The position numbers were made by a program, and so were the translations under genes. The notes under the pieces are model-generated. The model saw only the letters and a program-made list of their open reading frames with translations, did no database searches and was not told where the DNA came from. Positions 11,428-22,280 of a stretch of DNA of 64,000 nt are shown here, piece after piece. The DNA is from Carallia brachiata (lineage: Eukaryota > Streptophyta > Magnoliopsida > Malpighiales > Rhizophoraceae), in contig JADCRB010000019.1 of NCBI GenBank assembly GCA_021464245.1, forward strand, positions 1,612,001 to 1,676,000, given 5' to 3'. The number at the start of each line of letters is the position of its first letter. Position 1 is the first letter of the stretch.

Positions 11428-11447
11428 GCTTTGTGACTCTAATACCA
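11428..11447 (-). other. Primer-binding site of the Copia element
   Basis: Directly downstream of the 5' LTR the element strand reads TGGTATTAGAGTCACAAAGC. Plant Copia elements primed by initiator tRNA-Met usually carry TGGTATCAGAGC here, and this differs at one central base. It fixes the LTR/internal boundary. Confidence 0.85.
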
Positions 11448-11692
11448 TAAACGATTATTGAATCAAGTGTAAAATGGCCTTGTATTACTGGATGGTGTCT
11501 CCTATAAGTAGGAATTATAGAACTTGACTGGTTACAAAGCATGGTACACGATAAGAATAGAACAACAAGAAATAGTTGACAAGTTGATAAGCGATCAGCA
11601 ATTAAACCACCAAAAAAAATAGACATGAAGATAGAATAGAAACAAACTAATTGATTACAATAAAAGGACCACCAGATGAGTGTCATCTAATA
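11448..11692 (-). repeat. 5' LTR of the Copia element
   Basis: Partner of 6885-7111. On the element strand it starts TATTAGATGACAC and ends AATCGTTTA, just before the primer-binding site. It is followed on plus by CCATG, the right target copy. Confidence 0.9.
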
Positions 11693-11740
11693 CCATGCAA
11701 CACAAATTCTTCAAGAATAAGTCACAGATGATAGCATTTA

Positions 11741-12355
11741 TACTATGTTTGGATAAAACTCTAGGGCAGAGGAAAGTTGAGAAGAGGAAAGAGTGGAAAA
11801 TGATTATTGGAGGAGGGGAATATGGTTTGTCCTTACTTGTGTTTGGGAAGAGTTGATAGGAGGATAGAAAACTAAAATTTTTTTGTTTGGGAAAGAGTAG
11901 AAAGTGATGAAGAGGAAAATAATATATATAAGAATTTCAATTTTTCCTCAATTAAAAAATTTATATATAATAATAAAAATATTTAATTTGTAAATTGTAT
12001 ATGAAATACTTGTATAAATTTAATTTAATAAGTTTATAATATTTGTAAAATTTTTTATTAAAAAATTTAATAAAATTTTCAAAAATGTAGAGATTTTTTT
12101 GTTTTAAGTAAATTTGTAGTTATTAACATATAATAAGGGTAATAAAGTTTTTTAATAAAAATATAGGAAAATTAATAACTTTGCTCTTAAATCCTCCTAA
12201 TTTTGGGAGAATGGTTTTGGTAGGCCAAAGAGATTTAGGGGAATTAAAAATTTTATTCTCCTCCACTTTTTAAATATTTTTCAAATACAATAATTTATCT
12301 TAATCTTTTCACTTTTCTCTTCCTCTCTCTCTTTTCCCTCTTCTCAATCATAGTG
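11741..12355. mobile_element. PIF/Harbinger-like non-autonomous element with TTA target duplication
   Basis: 615 bases flanked by TTA (11738-11740 and 12356-12358). The ends are inverted: TACTATGTTTG at the left and, read from the right, CACTATGATTG, followed on both sides by GAG/GAA-rich purine sequence. No transposase frame is present. Confidence 0.6.
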
Positions 12356-12358
12356 TTA

Positions 12359-14868
12359 AGTTCAAAGTATCTAAATCTGGGAATGTTGCTAGAATAGTCA
12401 AGTTCTTTCCCTTTTCATGAACATGAAAAGTAGAAATGACCACTCGTATGGATGCACTATAATTATGAAAACCAAATGTTGCAGAAGGCAAATAATGAAC
12501 AATCCTAAGATACTTTCATGTTGTAATTTATATGTATGATCCGACTTGGTTTGTAGGGGTATGGCCAGAGTAACCAGTGCAAATAATTAATTTCTAATAA
12601 TAAATACAAATATTATGCGAATATTGAAAAATAATTTTTTTTCAACAAAAATTTGAAGTGCCTAATTTTTTAATTCATGGTATCTTATTTTAAAGGAACG
12701 GCCCTAAAGCCAGCAAGAACCCGATGTTTTTCACAACTTTGAGTGGGAGGAGTTTACTAAAAGCTTCCTAGTTTGAGCCACAAACAGCTATGTTTTTTTT
12801 TTTGGGCCAAGAAATTAGTTCACATATCAAAACTTACCAATTATAGAATTTGAAAAAAAATCAAATTACATTTGTGAAAAATGTATCTCGTGTACATAGA
12901 GATCTAACAATGAAAAATAGAGTAAAAGATAATTATGAGAAAATTCGAAAGACGCAAAAGTAGAATATACAAATTGATTACCCTTCCTGCTACTCATGCA
13001 CTGATCTTCCATAAACACACATCATCCAAATCGGGTGGATGTGATAGTGGCGTTGGTTCTTTGAGTCGGTAGACAAACTACCTTTCCGACCTTATGTTAG
13101 AAAATATAAGTAAAATCAACTGAAAATGGATGGAAATAAAATAAATAAAGGATATGAAATGATGTCTGAAGCGTGCAATGCACTGTCCTTAATAATAGTT
13201 TCCGCCCCCGTTCTCAAATCGAGACAGTGCAGCAGGTGACAACGGCTACCATCGTAGGATACAACAGACATTCCCACTAATGTGCACTTCAAATAGTGAG
13301 GTAATAAAACAACTCTTAATCTTGATTAACCCAGTAAAATGCAGCAAATAAGAATGTGCAAGAAGAAGAGTATCTGAAAAGTTGTCCCTTTCTGGAAGGA
13401 GGAGATGCTTATATACTAGTTCAGCCTTTAAAGTTCATAAAAGTGAATAATGGACAGAATAATGGTAGTTAAATAGCTGTAATTGCTGCAACGGCTAGTT
13501 TTCTAACAGGCAAAAATGGCTAGTTTGACCAAAGAGTCTGAATGGTCTCAAAAATATTGGGCTTTCACTGCGTAGGCTGTGAGCTTGCTTCTATCAGACC
13601 CGAGACTGAGTTGCACAAGACCTTTTATGAGTCTTTTGTTTTGTGAAAATGTAAGATACATATTGGTTTATAAACAAGTGGTATATAATATTTTTATTTC
13701 ATATGGGATTCTAGTATCCATATATATACTCTTGTACTAAGTAGTACTTAACTTTTTTTTTCTCATATAGAATTCATGTCTCTTTATATACTTTTTTATT
13801 AAATACTACTTAACTTTCTTTTTCTTATATGAGATTCAACCCTTTTAAAATATCATTTATTCTTCCAACACCTTGTAGTAGCCTCGAATGTCGCATTAAG
13901 GGCAAAAACCATTCTCATTGTCAAGGTTACTAATGAAGATCATATGCACAATCTGGAAAGCAGGAATGAGATTGAACGAAACAAACTTCCTATGCATTTG
14001 TCTTTAGGCAAACTTGAAAGTGTGCTAGATAATTTGAGAACGAAAAATTCAACGATATATATTGCATTACTTTCTAAAGGCGCTGATATATTAGTTTTTT
14101 TTTTTTTTTTAGGTGACCTAATATGTTAATTACAAATCAAAAAGTTCTTAATTCGTTTATATATTACCCATCTTTTTATCGTAGGGATGTTTGTTCCATT
14201 TTGATATCAAAAGTTTAACTTAGTTCATCAAAGATAATATGCATACCACTGAATATTTGCTTAATAACAACTATTGATAAAAGGGTTTCCAAAATATGTT
14301 TGATGATGAGCAAAAAAAATTGCTTAAATTTTAAGAAATCATATCGAGCACTTTTAACCTATGTTGTACACACAAATTTAAAATCTGATGCATGTATCTT
14401 TAACGAAAATGCGTACAATTTGTAAATAATTTACAATAAGGGTATTTGTTTAGGAAAGCCAAAAACGAGAATGTGAGGGTGAGAATCAATTATTTATTTC
14501 TCATTGTCATTATATGTTTTAAAAAGAGGGATTCTAACTTCCTTAAAATAGGGAATGAAATTCCCACAACTAAGAGAACGAAGATTCTCGTATATTACTC
14601 ACTAATAACTCTCACTAATTACAAATAACTCCACAATATGTCTAACAATCTCAACATAAGGAGAAAAGTCGGCAACTTGGTCATTAATTTCATGGCTAAA
14701 AGTAAAATTTCTGTAATTAAAAGTTAATTGCCACATGTAACTTGAATCGCTATCTGGCAAGCAAGAAATTAGTCAATAGATAATAACAATTGTAGGAGTA
14801 TTGCAACGATTAACTCATATAAACTATTTGCTCAAAACAAGAAAAATAACAATTACTGGATAGACATA
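12359..14868. other. Intergenic region with weak relics
   Basis: No gene assigned. Bases about 13010-13690 are less AT-rich, with motifs such as CCGCCCCCGTTCTCAAATCG, and look like retroelement LTR or leader sequence; no termini were fixed. A short open frame (13944-14129, extendable upstream to about 13875) has codon-like composition and encodes a Glu/Asn/Lys-rich peptide, but I recognise no family. The rest is AT-rich. Confidence 0.35.
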
Positions 14869-15058
14869 CGAGAAGAGAAAAGAGATAAGGAAAGAACATA
14901 GATGAGAAGAGATTTTCTCTTCTTTTTTTTTTTTTTTTTGGTTGCAAAATGGTAACATATTTTGCTATTTTATTTTCTGTCACTAGATTGAAATGAGATT
15001 ATTTTAAAGACATCCAAATGATAGAACTTAACTCAGCACACTGACATATAACTTCTTG

Positions 15059-15475
15059 TCACCAATTATATTCCTTCAAAAATTGTTTTGAAGGATCATC
15101 AAACAAGTACAGGCCATCCTCTCTTGCTGACCATTTGCAAGTGTTTGTTGGTCCACATGAAACTAAAAAGGGTCCCACCCAAAAGACTTCTAATGGACCA
15201 CTCCTTTTATTACCAAAGTTGAAATCGCATGAATATTGGGTAGGATGCAGGACAATGTCTAAGCGAAAACTGAAAAAATAATGACCTTTTGTAGACAACA
15301 CATGGTTTCCAAGATCTCCATTCGCGGACCTGCAATAAAGCTCGAGAGTCAAATCTTTTAAGTCATTAGAAATGTCAACTGTGTACTGATCGGGTAAAGA
15401 GCACATGACTTCATTTGCACATGAAGTGAAGACAATAAAGCAAAACAGTAATATGAAGCTTCCTCGAGCAATCAT
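15059..15475 (-). CDS. S1/SPH self-incompatibility-like secreted protein
   Basis: Small secreted cysteine-containing protein of the plant S1 (SPH) family. The founding member is the stigma determinant of poppy self-incompatibility; most family members have no known role. The single-exon frame of 138 codons starts with an ATG at 15473-15475. Residues 1 to about 24 form a hydrophobic signal peptide. The mature part has the family pattern: Ile-Ser-Asn-Asp-Leu (35-39), Tyr-Cys-Arg-Ser (47-50), Asp-Leu-Gly-Asn-His-Val-Leu (54-60), Cys-Asp-Phe-Asn-Phe-Gly (83-88) and Val-Phe-Trp (97-99). Cysteines at 48, 83, 107 and 113 (plus 25) can form the usual disulfides. Length fits the family. It is the only intact copy of three. 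It should be extracellular; partner and expression cannot be read from sequence. Confidence 0.9.
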   Translation of the reverse strand: MIARGSFILLFCFIVFTSCANEVMCSLPDQYTVDISNDLKDLTLELYCRSANGDLGNHVLSTKGHYFFSFRLDIVLHPTQYSCDFNFGNKRSGPLEVFWVGPFLVSCGPTNTCKWSAREDGLYLFDDPSKQFLKEYNW

Positions 15476-15537
15476 GATTTTAGAATGCTTTTCTTTTGGA
15501 GAAAATGATGTTTTCGGATTATAAGCATTTGCTCTCC

Positions 15538-15546
15538 CTTTTATAG
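15538..15546 (-). promoter_or_regulatory. TATA box of the SPH gene
   Basis: CTATAAAAG on the minus strand, 62 bases upstream of the start codon and followed by GGAGAGC. The same box at about the same distance survives in pseudogene copy A, which supports it as the core promoter. Confidence 0.65.
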
Positions 15547-16070
15547 CCAGCCAAACAACTATGTCTATCAGTGCTCCTTAGAGTAGTTTTTTTGCCTGAC
15601 CAACTCACTATATTAATTATTTTGGTGAAAAAAATCATCTTGCTATCCGAGTCATTAAAGAGAAATATTGTTACCCATTAAAAATTTATTGCCAAAGATT
15701 GGCCTTCTTCGTACGGTTGTTTATAATCTATATATATATATATAAGAAACTGACGTTAAATATATTTACTTATCTTTCATCACTCTCGCTACTTATGATA
15801 TCGGCCTATAATAGTCAACTCAACAAAATTATATAAAAAAATAGCCTAGGACAATATGCATAAAAAGCTTGTAGCACTTGATTTTGATCTTCCTTAAAAG
15901 CATGTAACTATTATTCCAATTAGTTTAATGAGTAACAACTTTTAAATTTTTTTAACTTAATAATATAGTATGATATTTACTTTTAGTGTACAATTTATTC
16001 AATTTTATGGATGAAAAATGCTTTAGAAGTAAGAAGAAAGTTTCATAACTTTGGCTACTTATAATTAAAA

Positions 16071-17213
16071 TAACAATTGTTTATTTTGCTATTACAAAAG
16101 TTAAGTACCCTCATTTCTAACAAATTTGCACTCCCTTTGCAGTGAAAACATTTTGTTTTATTACTTTAGAAAGAGAGGAGAGAAGATGTTGTAAATATCT
16201 TCTCGTCTATAATACAATATTATAAAAGGAAAACTTACAAAAAGTTTCCTCTTATTTCACTTCCTATATTAACTAGATTTTCCCTTTTAAAAAAATCAAA
16301 TGAGATAAAAAATATGATTAATAACAAAATTCCAAATTATGATAAATTACTATAAATGATTAAGTAACCTATATTACATAATTATTGTCAAAAATTATTA
16401 ACTATAAATTTATTACCATTAATGATTTTGTAATCCTTTCGTTAATTATTACCATTAATTTTGAATTTTCAACATTCATGCCAAACCACTACTATATATA
16501 AAACAAAAACAAGCAATTGTGTTTATATTTATTTAATTCGTGTATTGGGGAGGCTAGAGAAAAATTCATCTTATTTGTAGCCGTCGTGTGGTAATTCTAC
16601 ATGCCATTTGAAAATAATAAAAGTCTATATTATAAAGTAAACTTCCCTTTAATGCACTTTTCCGTGTTTACTATTTTTTAAAAAATTACAAAAAATTACA
16701 AAAATAAAAGATAAAAATTATATTTTATTGCCATATATATTAGTCTTCTTACCAAATTTTTGTGCCGGTACATTTTTATTTCTGCTAGCATAATTGTCAT
16801 TATTGCTTCCGTTCAACAGACATAAATCCGGACAAAAATAATTGTCATTATTGCTTCTGTTCAAAAGATATAAATCTAGGAAAAAAAAAATTCTCATTAT
16901 GCCTGAATAATTGTCATTTTTGCTTCCATTAAAAAATCAAAATCTGGGCATATACTTGGGTGCCAAAATTTATGTGCTTGTACAATCTCTATTACTCTCC
17001 CTAATAAGTGCCTAATTATACAATTATGATAAACCTATAAAATCTATTTATTATCATACTTGCCTATTTAAAATCTGATTAATGGCATCTATACGCTAAA
17101 CTTAGAAGTACAAGTTCTAAGGCGTCTTCTTTGTGGTGTAAGCTAGACTCCACTTCTATGATAACAACAAGAGAGGACGCTCTTTCCTCTTTCGGCCTCC
17201 ACATCATTTCCAA
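16071..17213. other. AT-rich intergenic region
   Basis: No gene recognised. It contains a small tandem repeat (16790-16950, listed separately). Bases 17206-17213 (ATTTCCAA) are the left target copy of the hAT-like element. Confidence 0.45.
16790..16950. repeat. Short tandem repeat, three copies of a 48-69 bp unit
   Basis: ATAATTGTCATTATTGCTTC recurs at 16790 and 16838 and, slightly changed, at 16907, each followed by a TTC/TTA-A-rich segment and ATAAATC(C/T) or AAAATCTGG. Spacing is 48 then 69 bases, the third interval carrying an A-run insertion. Confidence 0.65.
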
Positions 17214-17990
17214 TAGGGGCGTATATGAGCCGGTTTAGGATGGTTTCTCCCCAATATTCAAACCAAACCATTGCGGACAATTTGAAAAATTTCACAACCA
17301 CAACAAAACTAACATACAAATGAAACCAATCAAATTGTCATTGTAGTTGCGAGTTAGTTTAATTAATTTGATAGTTTGAACTACAGAGTAAAATTTTTTT
17401 TTTGTTATCAAAATAAAGATAATGGTTTATTATCACCTATTGATGTATGATCATAGAATAGCTAAAAAAATAATTTGAATTCCAATGTTCAAAGGCCTAT
17501 AAAAACAAAATTTTTATCACCTTTTTTTTTTTTTTTTTGGTGTGGTCTGTTGGAGGTTGAAACCATATAAAAATAATAATAATAAGACCTATCCATGGCC
17601 CTCATGTGAGGCCAATAAATGCCCACGATGCCTGATTAGTATATTGGACTGAAAAAAGTGTATCTTGGTCATAGAGTGTATTGGGCTCTATAAAGGTGTG
17701 AAGATTGTTGGGGGTTTTTTTTTTTTTTTTATGTTGGATGTAGAATGGTTTGGTTTTTTTCATTTAGTCTATTTCTCTATTGTATATACTCTTAGATCAT
17801 AATAAAATTAGGCGGTCGATTTGGTTTTTGACGGTTTTTGAATTTTCAAAACCATAATCAAACTATAGAGTGCGGTTTAAGTAAATTACAAACCACAGCC
17901 AATCCATTTTCTACAATTTTTATGGTTTCGGTTTAGTTTTGGTTGGGTTGGTTGAATTGAGTAGTTTGGGCGGTTTAATGTACATTCCTA
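17214..17990. mobile_element. hAT-like non-autonomous element
   Basis: 777 bases flanked by ATTTCCAA (17206-17213) and CTTTCCAA (17991-17998), seven of eight identical: an hAT-type 8-bp duplication. Terminal inverted repeats are TAGGGGCGTATAT at the left and TAGGAATGTACAT read from the right. The interior has the CGGTTTGGTTTT-type motifs common in such elements; no transposase is encoded. Confidence 0.72.
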
Positions 17991-17998
17991 CTTTCCAA

Positions 17999-20035
17999 CA
18001 TCAAAGTAAAGAACAAGAGCTAGAATAGCAAAAATGACAACTCACCTAACAATGAAAGCAGAGGCTATGACCATAGAAAAATGAGGAGTTAAGATCGTGA
18101 GGAGCCCTTTGAGTTTAAACTCTAAAAACTCGACGTCCACAATTTGCTTAAGTATGCTTGCTTTTTACCCACCTCATATTTTTCCACACAAATCTTCATG
18201 TAATATTTAGGTTATTTGATTTTAGCAATTAAATATTTCGGCCAAGGGATTTATTTATAATTACCTTTTTCCTCTATTATTCTCACTCTCTTCTCTATGC
18301 ACAACCTTTTGTAGATTAAAACCTATAAGAAGCGAAGGATGTAATGGAAGCAATTAAGATGTTGAAGGTATTTATTTTTAAGTATTTACTCTTAATTCTG
18401 AAAGTAAGCATTGCTAAATAAAAAGCAATGCATTCTAAAACTTTGACTTAAGAAAGAATTGTCGATGTTTTTCATTCTTTCTTCTTTCGATTTTAGTACT
18501 TCTATTTTTCCTATACTCATTTCAAGTATTTTAGATCACACATCATTATGGATTTTGTTGAGTTTTTCAGGTTTCAAATCATTCAATTTTAGATATCTTC
18601 TTTTTGGGTCATTAGTGTAAGGTTCATTAGATTTCAAATATATCGAATTTTGACTTTATTAGATTTTAGAGATGTTATATTTTAGATCGTTGATCTTCTT
18701 ATTTCGATTATTTGAATTTTTGATTACATAAATTGTAAAAGAAAATTGTGAAAAAAAATATTTAAATAGGTAAATATATATATATATATAAGAAAAAAAT
18801 GATAAGAAAAAGATCGAATAATGATTTTATAGTTTTTGGATTCTTTCCTACAGATTTATATGATTCCCATCAAGCGCGTAGGGCTTGGAGCAACCAAAAA
18901 TCCATCGGGCCTTTATTCTGCCTTTGTGTGGTATCGTTGGATGCTTTTTAGTTCTTCTGCCCTCTTGGCTCTTTGTGGGTTGGTGAAATCGATGCACTAA
19001 TAAAGCTACATGATTGCTTGAGCACAATAGAGCACTAAAGCACTCGGGACGCCTGATAATGGCCGTACCGGACAATTTGCTGCCAAGTGGCGAAATGAAT
19101 TCATGTGATCATGATTTTTTTTTTTTTTACGAAGAAATATATTGAATTGTAAATTATACGATGATGTACTCCCATCTCACACTCTTCTGTTGTCCATTTA
19201 ACATGTCTACTTGGACTTTTAAACGTTGGGATATAGAAATACTTGGCTTTAATTGTTAACTTGTTAATTAAGCTATGTGGTATTATATCTGGAGCGAGAT
19301 GTGACCACCAAATATTATTTGTCTTTAACATTATATCATGTATAGGAACCCAGATGGATATATACGTTAATGAAAAACACAATACCATTATCTTTGGTTA
19401 TGCCATGATTAGGCTTGCTAATTGCATTATAAACACGACTAAAGTCCATCCAGAATTTATTCATCTCTATATCATTGAGTCTTTTTGTTGTATCGTGTAG
19501 TGTATCATATTTCACCCTCACCAACAATGCCACTATCTCCATCGCTATTGACTTTCAGACAGGTGGCTTGCGATGATGCGAGAATCACTCTTGACTCACT
19601 GTCATCCAACTAGCTTGTGTCCTAAAAATATTTAAATTTGACATATACATAAAATTATGTTTAGTCGTATCTATATTTTATTTTTTTACAAGCCGTTCCG
19701 CCTCATATGTGTCATTTCATGAACGTGTTCCTACATCATACTTTGGTAATATGAATTATTAAATTATTTACATGATTATTTTGTTACTGATTAAAATTAA
19801 ATTATAATTAAACTCTTTAATTATTAGTTACTGGACTAAATTTTCATGTTGATCTATTAAGTAATGACGAAAAGAATGTCACCAACTCCCCGAGGGACCA
19901 CGCACTGTGCCAACCAAATTCCAATGTGCTTCTATTAAATAGCCAAAGCTTTCACTGCTGTGTGCTCATCCCCGCGCTCTCTTGACCTTTTCTTTCAGGT
20001 AACAAACTTCCAATCAATAACCAAAACTCCTCGGA
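17999..20035. other. Intergenic region upstream of the LTPG gene
   Basis: AT-rich with a TA microsatellite at 18776-18791. A less AT-rich block at 18845-19560 has short open frames on both strands (minus 18848-19075, minus 19101-19542) with no recognised family; it may be a transposon or pseudogene relic. The last 150 bases before 20036 should hold the LTPG promoter and leader, with an ATTAAATAG element near 19936 as a possible TATA-like box. Confidence 0.35.
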
Positions 20036-21853
20036 ATGGCTTTGCACTGCTTCACTGCTACCACTGTTCGACTGGCATTATTAATCCTCGTACTGCCAAC
20101 CTGGGTTAGCTTCGCAATGGTGGATTCGGACAAAGATATAGCAGAGTGTACAGAGCAGCTGGCAGGGATGGCAACTTGTCTCCCTTATGTTCAAGGCCAA
20201 GCCAAAGCTCCGACCCCAGACTGTTGCAGCGGACTCAAGCAAGTTCTCAAGAATAACAGCAAGTGCTTGTGTGTGATTGTGAGAGATGGAAACGATCCTG
20301 ACTTGGCCCTCAACATCAATGTCACCCTGGCTCTGGGCCTGCCTGCTATTTGTCATGCGCCTGCCAATGTTTCTCGATGCCCAGGCATGCAAATATTAGC
20401 ATACATCTATCAAGTTCTAGACTGTATCTTGAACACAACACTAGGGTTATAGTCAATTATTGTTTAAAAACATTAATACACAGCTAATGCAATTGCCGTT
20501 ATAATCAATAAGTTTGCATAACTACATATGCATCCATGGAGGTGTTGAATTGTAAGGTGGGTTAAAATTCCCCCCCCCCCCAAAAAAAAAAGAATGTGAG
20601 AATAGGAACGGACAGTCTGAGTTCAATGGTAAAATTATTCTATTGTAATACAATTGTTAATAGTTCAAAGTCACTTAAATATTTAAGTCTGATATAAGGA
20701 TAAAGTTTTGTATATAAAAGTTTTTGTGGACTCTACATTGTAAGAATTTCGTACACTAAAACACCTAATTAGAACCAAATTGTAATTAATGTATTTGTAA
20801 TTCCAATTGAAGAAGTACTAAACTGTGGATTGCTTGGGAATGCAGCTCTCTTAAACTTGCCTCCTAATTCACCGGAAGCTCAAGTCTTCTATCAATTTGC
20901 CAACAGGCTGAATCATAGTGCCGGCAGCCCCAGTCCAAGTCCCACTAGTAAAGTTTCCTCGCACCTCTTTTCATTTTGGACGATATTGTTGCCAAAAAAA
21001 AAAACAATGAGAAATATTCTTGTAGTAAAATAAATGCTATAATGGGAATTGGTAAGATTTTTTTTTTTTTTTCAGTTTGTGAAATCAACTTTTGTTTTCT
21101 GAAGGCAAATGTTTGGGGAAAATTACCAAAAGGTTTACTTTTGCTAATTTTCAAAAAATTATTAAGTTCATTTTTTTTTCAAATGACTTGTGAGCAAATA
21201 TTTCAAAACTATTTTAAGAAAGTAAAAAATAAATCAAAGAAACGAAATCCTATTTACCTCAACAACAACCTGAAACTTCTAGAGGATGTTAATGTTTTAA
21301 TTACTATAAATGCTGCACTAATACGCTTTGGACACTCTCCATCATTGTGGATTGGTATTAATAAATTTAGAGTAATGATAAAATGCACCAAACAATCCTA
21401 CCAACTCGTTATGACTGGCTTTTTTTTTTTTTTTGGAAAAAAAAAACAAAACCACAAAACGTGGCTTGTCTTTTTAAAAAAACTTAAAGACCCCAAAACT
21501 ACAAAGTCGGGATTAGTCGGTACATTTATTTCGTGCATAGTGTCATTACTCATAAATTTATGTTTGACTCGAAAAACTTAAGTTTCTAAATTTCTGAACC
21601 AAAATCCCAGTTGCACCTTATCCTTGTGTTTGGAAGGGGAAAAAAGTCAGAGGAGTGAAAAATAAAATTAAGGAAAAAGTGTTAATGCTTGCATTTAGAA
21701 AATGTTTTTGGAGAGAGGAGAACTGAGAAAGAAGGAACATTAATTTCCTTCCTAGGTCTACTAAAGTCCTTCCTGTTAATACTTTTATTAAATGACTCTA
21801 TTGTCTCTATTGTACACATATAATATTTTTATTACAAAAGATAAAATTGACAT

Positions 21854-21891
<38 letters not shown>

Positions 21892-22280
21892 CCCTCTCTT
21901 CCTGTCTTTTCCAAACAAATAAATTTTTAGTTTTACTCTCTCTCAATTTCTTTTCTCAAATATAAGAAATGATAGAAAATTTTCTTTACCTTTAAATTTT
22001 CTCTCTCTCATTTTCTTCTTCCACTTTTTTCTCTTCCCTACATCTTTTTCCCAACACAATATAAGAGTAGAGTGAACTTAGTTATCTTTTAATTATGAAA
22101 AATGGAGCATTTTGTGATTTTTCCAAATGATTATGTACAGGTGGCAACATCCAGCAAGGAAAGAGTTCTAACGGCGGGGGACCAAGCATTCAGCATAGAA
22201 GTGGTTTGGTTTGGATGTTGGAGATCTTTCTTTTGTGGTCTTCACTCTGGCATATCGCCAATTTACCCTCCTTAATGTAG
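20036..22280 (+). CDS. GPI-anchored non-specific lipid-transfer protein, three exons
   Basis: Exons 20036-20384, 20846-20947 and 22141-22280 give 196 residues. LTPGs are tethered outside the plasma membrane and are linked to cuticle and wall lipid deposition. Residues 1 to about 27 are a signal peptide. The eight-cysteine motif is complete: C38, C48, C63-C64, C77-x-C79, C106, C115. The segment after it ([16 protein letters not shown]) matches the LTPG branch that includes Arabidopsis YLS3 and LTPG6. A Ser/Pro stretch and a hydrophobic C-terminus (about 172-196) behind Ser/Asn/Gly residues fit a GPI signal. Possible N-glycosylation sites are N95 and N111. Exon 1 reaches its family-conserved end only with a GC donor (AG|GCATGC at 20385); intron 2 is GT-AG. 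Without splicing the frame would end at 20452 in non-family sequence. Confidence 0.88.
20608..20770. mobile_element. Possible SINE fragment in LTPG intron 1
   Basis: GTTCAATGGTAAAATTATTC and, about 35 bases on, AGTTCAAAGTC resemble the A and B boxes of tRNA-derived plant SINEs. No tail or target duplication was established. Confidence 0.3.
21624..22059. mobile_element. MITE-like element in LTPG intron 2
   Basis: Imperfect terminal inverted repeats: TTGTGTTTGGAAGGGGAAAA at the left and, read from the right, TTGTGTTGGGAAAAAGATG. The interior holds a TA microsatellite (about 21860-21889) and CTCTCTC/TTTTCTTC tracts. Flanking duplication is ambiguous. It lies entirely inside the intron and does not touch either splice site. 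Confidence 0.5.

Larger units (their letters stand above)
6885..11692 (-). mobile_element. Copia-type LTR retrotransposon, degenerate, near-complete structure
   Basis: Reading on the minus strand: 5' LTR (11448-11692), primer-binding site, gag, CCHC knuckle, protease region, integrase, remnants of reverse transcriptase and RNase H, polypurine tract, 3' LTR (6885-7111). Integrase before reverse transcriptase defines Copia. Flanks CCAAG (6880-6884) and CCATG (11693-11697) match at four of five bases, a target duplication typical of LTR elements. The LTRs begin TATTAG and end GTTTA on the element strand instead of TG...CA. Every coding section carries stops or frame changes, the RT core is missing and a DNA element is inserted at 7949-8758, so the copy is dead. 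LTR divergence implies an old insertion. Confidence 0.88.
14869..16070. repeat. SPH duplication unit C (carries the intact gene)
   Basis: Homologue of 4352-5490 in the same orientation. It keeps the 3' purine-rich flank (14869-14960), the SPH gene, its promoter box, and about 500 bases further upstream ending near GAAGTAAGAAGAAAG. About 9 kb, including the Copia element, now separates it from units A and B. Confidence 0.75.

Noticed and set aside
18848..19542. Minus frames of 68-95 codons in the GC-richer block before the LTPG gene
   Set aside because: No recognised domain in any frame; probably a relic, not annotated as genes.
20081..20392. 103-codon minus frame opposite LTPG exon 1
   Set aside because: Antisense shadow of the eight-cysteine domain exon.
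20976..21581. 201-codon plus frame in LTPG intron 2
   Set aside because: Lys/Phe runs from poly-A and poly-T tracts, no domain; it lies wholly within the intron defined by conserved exons.
21860..21889. TA microsatellite as a functional site
   Set aside because: Simple sequence inside a MITE; similar TA runs occur at 18776, 22951 and 46148 with no special context.
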